From assembly GCA_019308525.1 (NCBI GenBank), contig JAFDIC010000024.1, positions 1 to 22,758 on the forward strand: a stretch of DNA of 22,758 nt, in the 5' to 3' direction. This document shows, in pieces, positions 15,143-22,055 of this stretch (within the stretch, counting starts at the first letter, position 1; the number at the start of each line of letters is the position of its first letter). Below the pieces are notes generated by a model. It had not been told where the DNA came from, did not search any database, and saw only the letters and a program-made list of their open reading frames with translations. Made by a program: the position numbers and the translations under genes. This DNA is from Deltaproteobacteria bacterium. Lineage in GTDB: Bacteria; Desulfobacterota; DSM-4660; Desulfatiglandales; HGW-15.

Positions 15143-15220
15143 TTTGATGCTTCCGAAAAAACCCCCCTCACCTGCTGAATTGCGCTGCATCTTCAGCCAC
15201 TGCGGCGTACTTTTATAGAC
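15143..15220. repeat. Partial copy of the GATGGCTTC-family element
   Basis: TTTGATGCTTCCGAAAAAAC at one end and TGCGCTGCATCTTC plus TGCGGCGTAC further in match the element at 9535-9653 in order and spacing. Only about one half of the palindrome is present. It begins 12 bp upstream of the chosen nadA start. The remainder of the gap to the Rrf2 stop (15221-15323) holds GGGGAGACC twice and nothing else recognised. Confidence 0.5.
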
Positions 15221-15323
15221 GCGCCCCCCATTGAACTCTGACTCCCGGCCTGCGGGGAGACCCCGGGTTTCCATATCCACCTGTTTCTTATACCACAAAA
15301 GGAGTCCTATGGGGAGACCCTGA

Positions 15324-15740
15324 TCAGCGTTCGGCTTCCGCCATTTTCATCATCTTCGATAGGGTAATGCTGTTGAGTTTCGCAAACATGGCTTCAGTTG
15401 CCTCTTCCCAGACCTTCCTGGTCACGCAGCTATTCGATTTATCACAGATATCAGGCTGCTCTATACAGTCCGTAAGGTCAATACCGCCTTCGAGGACCTC
15501 CACTATCTGCCCCACCGTTATCTTGTGGGGAGGGATGGCGAGCATGTGCCCTCCCTTTGGCCCCCTGAGGCTCTTGATTAGTTTGGCCTTCTTCAAGGGG
15601 ATAATGAGCTGCTCAAGGTATTTTACCGAGATGTCCTGTCTCTTTGCTATATCCCCAATCTGTACCGGCCCATTTCTGTAATGCTGCGCCAAATCCAACA
15701 TCATCCGCGTCCCGTACCGCCCCCTCGTGGATAACTTCAT
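15324..15740 (-). CDS. Rrf2-family transcriptional regulator with cysteine triad
   Basis: This 138-residue protein has the Rrf2 winged helix-turn-helix (MKLSTRGRYGTRMMLDLA at the start, then ISVKYLEQLI and LRGPKGGH). The cysteine triad is C92, C99 and C105, spaced C-x6-C-x5-C. IscR-type members bind an iron-sulfur cluster through such a triad, while CymR-type members lack it, so iron-sulfur or redox sensing is likely. I chose the ATG at 15740, where the family starts and where AAGGAG lies on the minus strand. It sits between the NIL-ferredoxin/homocysteine genes and nadA, all on the same strand and all tied to Fe-S or sulfur chemistry. A palindrome in its own promoter suggests autoregulation. 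Confidence 0.93.
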   Translation of the reverse strand: MKLSTRGRYGTRMMLDLAQHYRNGPVQIGDIAKRQDISVKYLEQLIIPLKKAKLIKSLRGPKGGHMLAIPPHKITVGQIVEVLEGGIDLTDCIEQPDICDKSNSCVTRKVWEEATEAMFAKLNSITLSKMMKMAEAER

Positions 15741-15765
15741 AGAAGATCTCCTTTTACCTAACACG

Positions 15766-15779
15766 AAATTATATAATTT
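15766..15779. promoter_or_regulatory. Perfect palindrome AAATTATATAATTT, likely Rrf2 operator
   Basis: This 14-bp perfect palindrome begins 8 bp downstream of the -10 box of the Rrf2 promoter, that is, at the transcription start. It lies 26 bp upstream of the Rrf2 start codon. AT-rich palindromes of this size are usual for Rrf2 operators. The position is one from which a repressor would block initiation. Confidence 0.55.
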
Positions 15780-15787
15780 GATGTTAT

Positions 15788-15816
15788 ATTATAGGCACGC
15801 TTTTACACCCTTTCAA
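15788..15816 (-). promoter_or_regulatory. Sigma-70 promoter of the Rrf2 gene
   Basis: Read on the minus strand, TTGAAA (15811-15816) and a perfect TATAAT (15788-15793) are separated by exactly 17 bases. The start codon of the Rrf2 gene lies 48 bases downstream of the -10. This is the best-scoring promoter by eye in the window. It may also drive nadA and rseC. Confidence 0.7.
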
Positions 15817-16086
15817 GGGAGAAAGCAAGAGACCTTCGCAAAACCCGTTTGGGGACGGCAGCAAAGACATGGAAAGGTCCCGGCACTTCATTAGAAAATG
15901 CAGGTCTCCAGGCTGCCGGGGCTTTTCTCTTGTTCCGCACCTCCCGGGCTCGTCCCGGCTCAGGCGCGCTGAAATTTGAGTCTGATGCGGAGATTGGGTC
16001 TCCGGCTGGAAAGCGAAAGGGGTATCTTTCAATGGCTTTGGGACAAAGGCACCCACACCCAAAGGGCATGAGTGCCCCGGATCAAG
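15817..16086. other. Non-coding region with an imperfect long palindrome
   Basis: No gene is supported between the NIL-ferredoxin stop and the Rrf2 promoter. The segment 15826-15932 can fold in two competing ways. One pairs GAGACCT (15829-15835) with AGGTCTC (15902-15908). The other pairs CAAGAGA with TCTCTTG (15826-15832 with 15926-15932) and GGCAGC with GCTGCC (15857-15862 with 15912-15917). A GGAGA-TTGGG-TCTCC hairpin lies further on, near 16000. Part of this may terminate the ferredoxin transcript. Confidence 0.4.
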
Positions 16087-16497
16087 CTAGCCAAAGCTTA
16101 TTTCCATGGCCCTTACAGGGCATATCTTAACACACTGCTCACAGGCCACGCACTTCTCGTGGTGGAAAAGGACCATCCTGGTTTCGGGTTCCACCTCAAA
16201 GGCACCGGTCGGGCACACGGTAACACATACGCTGCAATGGCTGCATCGTGACTCGTTTCTTTGGACGTCCTGGGAGAGGGGCTGGACCCTTACCCCGACC
16301 TCCTTCAAGTAATCGAGCCCGTTTTCAAAATCTTTTTTCTCTCCTGTTAACTCAAGGACCAGTAGCCCACCTTCTTCGGCCGTGATGAAGGCCTTCAGAA
16401 TATTGAAATCCAGGTTGTATTGCTTTGCGAGCCTGCACACCATGGGCTGGTCCGCCTTATCTTCCGGAAAGTGCAAAACGATCTTCTTAGAGTACAT
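16087..16497 (-). CDS. NIL-domain ferredoxin with two [4Fe-4S] clusters (homocysteine synthesis partner)
   Basis: This 136-residue protein joins an N-terminal NIL domain (about 1-75), a ferredoxin-like fold also seen at the end of methionine importer ATPases, to a bacterial two-cluster ferredoxin. The cluster ligands are C85, C88, C91 and C95 in one set (CSHCSVCVTVCP) and C116, C119, C122 and C126 in the other (CVACEQCVKICP). In methanogens, a NIL-ferredoxin and a DUF39 protein have been shown to work together to make homocysteine from aspartate semialdehyde and sulfide. The DUF39 gene lies just upstream here. I chose the ATG at 16497, after AGGAGG on the minus strand; the frame extends back to 16563 through a hairpin. 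The protein is soluble and probably donates electrons. Confidence 0.92.
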   Translation of the reverse strand: MYSKKIVLHFPEDKADQPMVCRLAKQYNLDFNILKAFITAEEGGLLVLELTGEKKDFENGLDYLKEVGVRVQPLSQDVQRNESRCSHCSVCVTVCPTGAFEVEPETRMVLFHHEKCVACEQCVKICPVRAMEISFG

Positions 16498-16520
16498 CGT
16501 AACCTCCTGCTTATGAAGGG

Positions 16521-16559
16521 ATATGGTGCAGGACCAGGGGTTTCGCTCCTGCACCATAT
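16521..16559. repeat. Strong 13-bp hairpin between the DUF39 and NIL-ferredoxin genes
   Basis: ATATGGTGCAGGA (16521-16533) and TCCTGCACCATAT (16547-16559) pair perfectly around a 13-base loop. It lies about 24 bases upstream of the ferredoxin start, just beyond its ribosome site, and about 60 bases after the DUF39 stop. No T-run follows on the minus strand, so a classical terminator is unlikely. An mRNA-processing or stability hairpin that sets the ratio of the two proteins is possible. Confidence 0.75.
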
Positions 16560-16617
16560 TCATTGTTGATGGCTTCGGATAGATGATTCCGGGCTGGTGC
16601 TCGGTAAGAAAGAATCA

Positions 16618-17838
16618 TCAAGCCGCAATCTTGTCCTCAACCGGCCTTTCCTTCAGGGGCCTGAACACATAGCCGCTCTCGGAGTTCGGCAACCGGGCCA
16701 CAGGCTCGGTCAAGAGGAAATCACCTTTCTTTATCCAATCCTTCAGGACCTGAGCAATGGTTCTGGCCTTGGAATAGCTCGACAGCCCGCCGGTCGGGAT
16801 CTCCTTTCCATTGAGAGCGATCTTGCCGCTCCTCAGTTGCGCGTAGTTGACCTCACCAAGGGTCTCCTTCTCTCCCTCTGGGTATGCCTTGCTGTAGTCT
16901 ACCACCTGGGTCCAGATTTCCTCGTCGCTAACCGCGGTATAGCGGCATGTCTCTTCGTCCAGGATGGGGATTGGAACACCAATTCCTACCGTCAGGGTGG
17001 TGCCGTAACCCAACATGGAGGTCCCCACAAGCCATTCAGCTTTCATCTGCTTCAGATCTCCCAGCACTGCCAATGTCCCCGCCGATGCCTGAGGAGTGCC
17101 GTTTTCTTTCCGCGGCACGCCGGGGTTGTGCTGGGTACCCTGCCACACGACATATCCCTCGCCTCCGCCCAGGAAGATCCTGGTGCCTATTCCAATGGTC
17201 TTGTAAAGGGGATCATTGAGAAGGGGCGAGAGTTGACCGGCGCTGCAATAGTTGGCATTCCCCAACTTGGGCTTGAGCATCCCCATATAGGTATAGATGC
17301 GCCTGTCGGAGAGATTGACCGCCACATTGTAGTTCTGATAGGCGTTCCTGGGATTGAAGAGTACGGCCTCATTCAGATCTTTTATGTTGATCCAGGTGTC
17401 TATGTTCTTGCGGGGATAGCAATCCGTCCCGTAGGTGGCAGCCCTCAACCTCACATCCTTTCCTGCCACAAGATCTTCTATGACGTGCCCACCCCCGTAC
17501 CTGAACTCCCCGGGAAAGACCTTGTTTCGGGGATCATCATCAGGGATGGCAGTGGCGCCGATGTATATGTCAACGGCAGCGAATCCCGTATAGACCGGAA
17601 CGTCGTTCAGGTAGGCAACACCGCCCCCCAGCTTGATCTTGGGCTTGGAATGACCCACGTTGAGATAAGCCCCGGAAGAGCACATGGGCCCGAAGGTACC
17701 CGTGGTCACAACGTCCACTTCTTCAGCAGCCTTCTTTGTGCCCTTCTTCTTGACTATGTCTATTATCTCCTCGGCGGTTACTACTACCGCCTTGCCTTTC
17801 TTTATTCTTTCATTTATCTCCTCTATGGTCTTTGCCAT
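16618..17838 (-). CDS. DUF39/COG1900 homocysteine biosynthesis protein
   Basis: This 406-residue protein belongs to the DUF39 (COG1900) family of anaerobes, whose methanogen members are required to make homocysteine from aspartate semialdehyde with sulfide as sulfur source. Two candidate reactive cysteines are visible: C53 in FGPMCSSGAYLN and C140 in YGTDCYPRKN. Glycine-rich blocks LGGGVAYLNDVP and FLGGGEGYV are typical. The C-terminal CBS domains found in some methanogen members are absent. I chose the ATG at 17838, which follows GGAGG on the minus strand; the frame extends upstream only through a repeat. The NIL-ferredoxin is the next gene downstream, about 120 bp on. Together they suggest sulfide-based homocysteine synthesis without the usual O-acylhomoserine route. 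Confidence 0.92.
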   Translation of the reverse strand: MAKTIEEINERIKKGKAVVVTAEEIIDIVKKKGTKKAAEEVDVVTTGTFGPMCSSGAYLNVGHSKPKIKLGGGVAYLNDVPVYTGFAAVDIYIGATAIPDDDPRNKVFPGEFRYGGGHVIEDLVAGKDVRLRAATYGTDCYPRKNIDTWINIKDLNEAVLFNPRNAYQNYNVAVNLSDRRIYTYMGMLKPKLGNANYCSAGQLSPLLNDPLYKTIGIGTRIFLGGGEGYVVWQGTQHNPGVPRKENGTPQASAGTLAVLGDLKQMKAEWLVGTSMLGYGTTLTVGIGVPIPILDEETCRYTAVSDEEIWTQVVDYSKAYPEGEKETLGEVNYAQLRSGKIALNGKEIPTGGLSSYSKARTIAQVLKDWIKKGDFLLTEPVARLPNSESGYVFRPLKERPVEDKIAA

Positions 17839-17854
17839 TTTATATCCTCCAAAT

Positions 17855-18043
17855 CTTGATGGCTTCGTAAAAAGTCCCAAAACCGTCATGCCGGGCTTGA
17901 TAAGCCTGCCCCGGACTGCGATCCGGGGGCATCCAGAAGTTTCTGAAATTCCTGGATTCCTGCTGGAGTTTATCCCGCACTTGAGATACGGGGCAGGAAT
18001 GACAGAAATGTGCACGTTCAGGCTTTTGGGAGTTCATCAATCT
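17855..18043. repeat. MITE-like element, GATGGCTTC family (long copy)
   Basis: The left end CTTGATGGCTTCGTAAAAAG, followed by TCCCAAAA, is mirrored at the right end by TTTTGGGAGTTCATCAATC. Inside, GTCATGCCGG pairs imperfectly with CAGGAATGAC. A clean hairpin CCCCGGA-CTGCGA-TCCGGGG stands at 17909-17928. The interior differs from the copy at 9535-9653, so the ends are the shared part. It lies 17 bp upstream of the DUF39 start codon, so the promoter of that gene must be in or beyond the element. Confidence 0.7.
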
Positions 18044-18045
18044 TG

Positions 18046-18410
18046 ATTCAAAGCACTCAGCTAATTCCACTACATGCTCTTTCATGCATCGGATCTGCCC
18101 CTTGCGGGGCTACACATGATCCATAGCATAGCCATCACCTGCCTCTCGAAACGCTATTTTTCGCAGCGCCACCAGAAAGAGCGCCTGCGAGCCGCTTTGA
18201 ACATCCCAGGGGCCAAATCCCTTAAGCTGTTTACGAGACAACCTGAAGTGGGCGACATCCCTGGAAGGTCCACTAAAACTTGAGCTGAATCCCTACGAAG
18301 AAATTCAGCTCAAGTGTGTCGAATCCCTGGATATTCTCCAGGGATTCCTATCGCATCAAGAAATCGTCCTGGATGCCTCTGGCTATGAGTGTAATTCTCG
18401 AGACCATTGC
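18046..18410. other. Gene-free stretch with two tandem perfect hairpins
   Basis: I see no gene with a start and ribosome site here. Two hairpins stand close together. ACTTGAGCTGAAT/ATTCAGCTCAAGT (18278-18290 with 18303-18315) has a 12-base loop. GAATCCCTGGA/TCCAGGGATTC (18321-18331 with 18337-18347) has a 5-base loop. Short open stretches on both strands look protein-like but are interrupted by stops, which fits decayed coding sequence or a repeat. Confidence 0.6.
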
Positions 18411-18809
18411 CTAGTCTTCTCCTTCAACTTTGCCTGGGATTATCGCCCCAAGGACCTCGCATGAACGACATATCTTCATTTTTTCTTTCCAGCTTTCGTG
18501 GTTTATGCCCTCGCAGATTGTCCCATTGATAAACCAGCACAGCTTGCCCGCATTGAATTCCCATGCGGGACAATTTTTCCTCCGCTCCGGCGGACATTTC
18601 TTGATGGTCCAGCAGGACTTCAGCGACCCTTTTCTCTCCCTTGTCTTGGAAATCAGGAAAAGGACCTGTCTCTCCACGTAACTGGGGATCTTCCTCCATC
18701 CCTGTTCATAGCTGTGCACGGCCTTTATTGATGTGCCAAGGAGCTGGGCCATTTGCTTTTGGGTCTTGTCCAGTTGCCTCCGAAAGAATGAAAACTCCTT
18801 TGAATCCAT
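18411..18809 (-). CDS. HTH (XRE-like) regulator with cysteine-rich two-CW domain
   Basis: This protein of about 132 residues has an N-terminal XRE-type helix-turn-helix (about 5-50; TQKQMAQLLGTSIKAVHSYE and an arginine-rich wing). A cysteine-rich tail follows that matches the two-CW type: CWTIKKCPPERRKNCPAWE, then LCWFINGTIC and MKICRSCEVLG. The paired CW motifs and seven cysteines suggest a metal- or cluster-binding sensor; this is inference from composition. The start is uncertain. I chose the ATG at 18809 because the HTH begins there, but its ribosome site is weak (ACAGG). The frame is open back to 18995, which would add 62 residues without family resemblance. It is transcribed away from mnmA and towards the hairpin region. 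Confidence 0.8.
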   Translation of the reverse strand: MDSKEFSFFRRQLDKTQKQMAQLLGTSIKAVHSYEQGWRKIPSYVERQVLFLISKTRERKGSLKSCWTIKKCPPERRKNCPAWEFNAGKLCWFINGTICEGINHESWKEKMKICRSCEVLGAIIPGKVEGED

Positions 18810-19112
18810 AGAACCTGTAAACTCCGAACCTGTTTTCAGCCCCTGCTCCCGGCTTAGTGCTTCAATGGGCAATTGCAGTGGCCCATGTTTTCGGATCAGA
18901 ATCCCTGTTGATACTCGCCCAGCACCAGGCCCTGAACAGATAACTACGCTAAGGCACTTATGAATCGAAGGACCCCAGGCCATATTGGCTACCACACAGT
19001 GGTAGCGAAGTCAACCTTAAAATGTACTTTAGTCTGAAGATGTGCGAAAATAAAGTGGTTTTTTGCCCCTTCAGGGGCAATAATCAGACCAAGCGACATT
19101 TCACTGGAATAG
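18810..19112. other. Divergent intergenic region with two hairpins
   Basis: This is the gap between the two-CW gene and mnmA. It holds GCTACCAC-ACA-GTGGTAGC (18988-19006, perfect 8-bp stem) and TTGCCCC-TTCA-GGGGCAA (19063-19080, perfect 7-bp stem). Neither is followed by a T-run in a useful orientation. I do not see a convincing promoter for either gene, though both should be located here. Confidence 0.5.
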
Positions 19113-20228
19113 ATGAGCGGAAATAGGAGAAAAAAGATTAGGGTTGCGGTCGGCTTGAGCGGAGGGGTGGATTCCTCTGTTGCAGCATTTCTGCTAAAGG
19201 AGCAGGGATACGAGGTCATAGGCCTCACCATGAAGATTTTTGACGAATCTTCCTCGTCCCTGTCCAGGGTCGAGGGGCACGCCTGTTATGGACCAGGGGA
19301 AAGGGAAGATGTGGAGAGGGCACGGGACCTCTGCAAAGGGCTAGGTGTACCTTTCTATGCCCTGGACCTGAAAGGGGAATACGAACACTACGTTCTCGAC
19401 TATTTCCGAAACGAGTACCTTTCCGGCAGGACGCCTAATCCTTGCATTGTCTGTAACAGGAGGTTGAAGTTCGGCTTCCTCCTGGAAAAGGCAAGGCGTG
19501 CAGGAACAAACTTTGATGCGTTTGCAACAGGCCACTACGCCAGGATAGAAGAACGAGGCGACCGGTTCCTGTTGAAGAAGGCGGTTGATTCTACCAAAGA
19601 TCAGACCTACTTCCTCTGGGCCCTTGAACAGGGGCAGCTCTGCCGCGTTATCTTTCCCCTGGGTGGGATGACCAAACATCAGGTGAAGGAAACGGCCCGC
19701 TCCCTGGGGCTTGTCTCAGCGGACCAGCCGGAAAGCCAGGATTTCATAGCCGGGCGCGATTATTCTCGCCTATTCAAGAGATCCGAGATAAGACCGGGCG
19801 ACATTGTGGATGAAACGGGTCGTACCCTTGGACGGCATGAGGGCATAATTTACTATACTATCGGTCAGCGCCGTGGTCTTGGGATTTCATCCAGGCGGCC
19901 CCTCTACGTCCTAGGTATTGATGCGGGAAAAAACAGGATCATCGTGGGAGAAAAAGAAAAGGTCTTTTCGCACGGGCTGATTGCCTCTCAGCTCAACTTG
20001 ATAGCGGTGGAAAGGCTACAAGGAGCAATCAAGCTCAAGGCAAAGATCCGCCTCCAGCACAGGGAAGCAGATGCCACGGTTTTTCCGTTGGAAGGGAACA
20101 GGGCAAGGGTGCTCTTCGACGCCCCCCAAATATCCGTGACACCCGGCCAGTCCGTGGTCTTTTACGTGGATGATATCGTCCTGGGTGGCGGTATCATAGA
20201 GCGCGACCTCGGACAGGACGAGAAATGA
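19113..20228 (+). CDS. mnmA: tRNA-specific 2-thiouridylase MnmA
   Basis: This 371-residue enzyme adds sulfur to U34 of Lys, Glu and Gln tRNAs. The PP-loop SGGVDSS is at 16-22, and the family blocks TPNPCIVCNR, GHYAR, KDQTYFL, GQRRGLGI and YVDDIVLGGG are all present. The first catalytic cysteine is C111, with C114 in the same CIVC motif. The second cysteine, normally in a GICFI or ESQDICFV segment, is missing: the sequence reads ESQDFIAGRDY (207-217), and no cysteine follows C177. The remaining cysteines are C58, C74, C111, C114 and C177. The start ATG at 19113 has only a weak ribosome site (TGGAAT). It stands alone, with repeat-rich DNA after it. Confidence 0.95.
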   Translation: MSGNRRKKIRVAVGLSGGVDSSVAAFLLKEQGYEVIGLTMKIFDESSSSLSRVEGHACYGPGEREDVERARDLCKGLGVPFYALDLKGEYEHYVLDYFRNEYLSGRTPNPCIVCNRRLKFGFLLEKARRAGTNFDAFATGHYARIEERGDRFLLKKAVDSTKDQTYFLWALEQGQLCRVIFPLGGMTKHQVKETARSLGLVSADQPESQDFIAGRDYSRLFKRSEIRPGDIVDETGRTLGRHEGIIYYTIGQRRGLGISSRRPLYVLGIDAGKNRIIVGEKEKVFSHGLIASQLNLIAVERLQGAIKLKAKIRLQHREADATVFPLEGNRARVLFDAPQISVTPGQSVVFYVDDIVLGGGIIERDLGQDEK

Positions 20229-20428
20229 GTGACGAGTCACAAGTCACAAGCTGCGTGGAAGACCCAGGCAACCAGATCAACAAGATGTTGAACCTTGAAC
20301 CTTGAACTTTGAATTCTGCCGCAGGCAGTCTCCTTGAATCTTGAATTTTGAACTTCCCACTGCTCGCTTTCTCCCCTCCAATAATTCCCCAAAAGAACTT
20401 TAATTGTTAACCCCCGTTTCTTTTTGGG
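20229..20428. repeat. Repeat-rich spacer with heptamer arrays (second locus)
   Basis: GTGACGAGTCACAAGTCACA near 20229 is the reverse complement of the ACTTGTC-type array at 1869-1912. The heptamers TTGAAC(C/T) recur at 20287-20314 and 20333-20353 in the same orientation as at 1949-1990. So the two arrays occur together at both loci but in opposite relative orientation. No gene is seen. Confidence 0.8.
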
Positions 20429-20435
20429 TTGACAG
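20404..20435. promoter_or_regulatory. BirA operator (biotin box)
   Basis: TTGTTAACC (20404-20412) and GGTTGACAG (20427-20435) form an inverted repeat with a 14-base spacer. The known BirA box is TTGTAAACC-N14/15-GGTTTACAA, so this differs by only a few bases. Its right half overlaps the -35 box of the birA promoter. Repression by biotinyl-AMP-bound BirA is expected. Confidence 0.8.
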
Positions 20436-20457
20436 AAATCTTCCCCGGTGTTAGAAC
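20429..20457 (+). promoter_or_regulatory. Sigma-70 promoter of the birA-bioY operon
   Basis: A perfect TTGACA (20429-20434) is followed after 17 bases by TAGAAC (20452-20457), a fair -10. It is embedded in the BirA box, as in other biotin-regulated operons. The birA start codon is about 60 bases downstream. Confidence 0.65.
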
Positions 20458-20518
20458 CCATGTTCTGGTTTCCTCCGAGGTTTCTCCCGAGCTTGTGTTG
20501 CAGGATATAACATCTACC

Positions 20519-21490
20519 ATGAGAACCAGAGACAGCATTCTATCCATCCTAAAGGCCCATGGGGGGACCTGGGTATCGGGTGAATACCTGAGCAGCGAGT
20601 TGAGCGTCAGCAGGTCTGCCGTATGGAAGCATGTCTCAATACTCAAACGCAAAGGCTATTCCATAGAATCCGCGCCTAAGAAGGGATACAGGTTGAGAAA
20701 GGTATCTCATAAGCCGTTGCCTGAAGAGATCAGCGAGGGCCTGGATACCAGGGTATTCGGCAAGAGAGATATCATCCACCTGGAGGAATGTGACTCCACT
20801 AACAGGATAGCAAGGGACCTTGCAAGGAAGGGAGTTCCGGAAGGGGCCATTGTCCTGGCAGAGAAACAGACCCGGGGCAGGGGGCGAATGGGCAGGGAGT
20901 GGTTTTCCCCACCCGAAGGGGGCATATATTTGACCATGGTTCTCAGACCAGTCCTATCCCCGAGCAAAGCCCCCAAATTGACTCTCATTACGGGCGTAGC
21001 CCTGGCCGAGTGCCTGAGAGAAACCGCAGGAGTCGATGCCAGGATAAAATGGCCAAATGACGTGGTGCTGGGAGGCAGGAAATTGGCAGGTATCCTGACC
21101 GAGTTGAGTGCCGAGATAGACGCCGTTAACTACGTCCTTGTCGGGGCAGGAGTCAACGTCAACACCGAATCCTTCCCACTGGATCTCCAGGAAAAGGCGA
21201 CATCTCTCTTTATTGAAACCGGAGAGACCTTTTCCAGGGCATCCCTGGTCAAAAATTTCCTGGGACGTTTTGAGGACTACTACTTTGAATCCCAAGGCAA
21301 GGGATTTGAGGAAGTCATCAAGAGATGGAACGAGATGACTGAAACCCTGGGAAGGAAAGTCAAAGTTGAGTCGGGAAGCAAGACATATGCCGGGGAGGCC
21401 TTGGCTGTAGACGCTGACGGCGCCCTTCTGCTGAGGGATGATGGGGGCGAGTTGCACAGGATTGTGTCTGGAGATGTGGAGTTGATCTAA
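20519..21490 (+). CDS. birA: Bifunctional biotin operon repressor / biotin-protein ligase BirA
   Basis: This 323-residue protein has an N-terminal winged helix-turn-helix (about 1-61; SRSAVWKHVSILKRKGY) and a biotin-protein ligase domain (about 80-275; GRGRMGR at 120-126, then KWPNDV and AGILTE), ending in the small C-terminal SH3-like domain. It makes biotinyl-AMP and transfers biotin to acetyl-CoA or pyruvate carboxylases; the HTH makes it a repressor as well. The start ATG at 20519 is chosen because the HTH starts there; the frame extends back to 20429 through the promoter. A BirA box lies upstream, so autoregulation is likely. bioY follows after 19 bp in the same operon. Confidence 0.96.
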   Translation: MRTRDSILSILKAHGGTWVSGEYLSSELSVSRSAVWKHVSILKRKGYSIESAPKKGYRLRKVSHKPLPEEISEGLDTRVFGKRDIIHLEECDSTNRIARDLARKGVPEGAIVLAEKQTRGRGRMGREWFSPPEGGIYLTMVLRPVLSPSKAPKLTLITGVALAECLRETAGVDARIKWPNDVVLGGRKLAGILTELSAEIDAVNYVLVGAGVNVNTESFPLDLQEKATSLFIETGETFSRASLVKNFLGRFEDYYFESQGKGFEEVIKRWNEMTETLGRKVKVESGSKTYAGEALAVDADGALLLRDDGGELHRIVSGDVELI

Positions 21491-21509
21491 GATTGGAAGG
21501 GGACGATCG

Positions 21510-22046
21510 ATGCAAAGGAACAGGATGTCTTTACGTGGCATGGTCTACGCGGCCCTGTTCGGGGCAGCCACTGCGGTCGGGGCCTTTGTCATCATCCCGT
21601 TCCCCATCGTCCCCATAACCCTCCAGACCTTTTTCGTGGCCCTGGCGGCTTGCCTGCTGGGGGGGCGGCTCGGGGCCCTGAGCCAGTTCATATACCTGCT
21701 CTTGGGCATAATAGGATTACCCGTGTTCAGCGGCGGAAAGGCAGGCCTGGGCGTACTGGCCGGTCCTACGGGCGGCTACCTCATAGGCTTCATCGCAGGG
21801 GCCTATGTTACCGGAAAACTGGTGGAAGTCCGGAAAGGGGCGAGCATTTACTGGTCGGCGTTTTCAATTGCCGTCGGCTTTGTGCTCATATACCTGATCG
21901 GGGTCACCCAGTTGGTCCTCGTGGCCGAGATGGGCATCACAAAGGCTGTTTCGGTCGGTGTTATTCCCTTTTTGATCGGGGACTGCCTCAAGGTCATACT
22001 TGCGTCTGTTGTGGTCAGAAAGATCCGCGACAAAGTTAGAGTTTAG
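21510..22046 (+). CDS. bioY: Biotin transporter BioY (ECF S-component)
   Basis: This 178-residue integral membrane protein is the biotin-binding S-component of an energy-coupling-factor transporter. It has about six hydrophobic segments. Family features include PFPIVPITLQTFFVALAA near the N-terminus, the Gly-rich VFSGGKAGLGVLAGPTGGYL in the middle, and a C-terminal PFLIGDCLKVILA helix. The start ATG at 21510 follows GGAAGGGG. It lies 19 bp after birA and 9 bp before the ATPase gene, so transport and regulation of biotin are in one operon. It may also work without the ATPase in some bacteria, but here the ATPase is present. Confidence 0.95.
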   Translation: MQRNRMSLRGMVYAALFGAATAVGAFVIIPFPIVPITLQTFFVALAACLLGGRLGALSQFIYLLLGIIGLPVFSGGKAGLGVLAGPTGGYLIGFIAGAYVTGKLVEVRKGASIYWSAFSIAVGFVLIYLIGVTQLVLVAEMGITKAVSVGVIPFLIGDCLKVILASVVVRKIRDKVRV

Positions 22047-22055
22047 GAGATAGTA

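Noticed and set aside
15836..15870. Words GCAAAACC, GGGGACG and GCAAAG recall the c-di-GMP-I (GEMM) riboswitch.
   Set aside because: The core differs by an insertion, the 3' half does not fit the known consensus, and no plus-strand gene follows for about 3 kb.
15849..16130. A 93-codon plus-strand frame in the gap before the ferredoxin gene.
   Set aside because: There is no ribosome site, the composition looks non-coding, and its end overlaps the ferredoxin gene in antisense.
18201..18463. A protein-like plus-strand open stretch through the tandem hairpins.
   Set aside because: It has no start codon or ribosome site and runs into the two-CW gene on the other strand.
19063..19080. TTGCCCC-TTCA-GGGGCAA as a transcription terminator.
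   Set aside because: The T-run precedes the stem on the plus strand, and on the minus strand A residues follow it, so neither strand gives a stem followed by a T-run.
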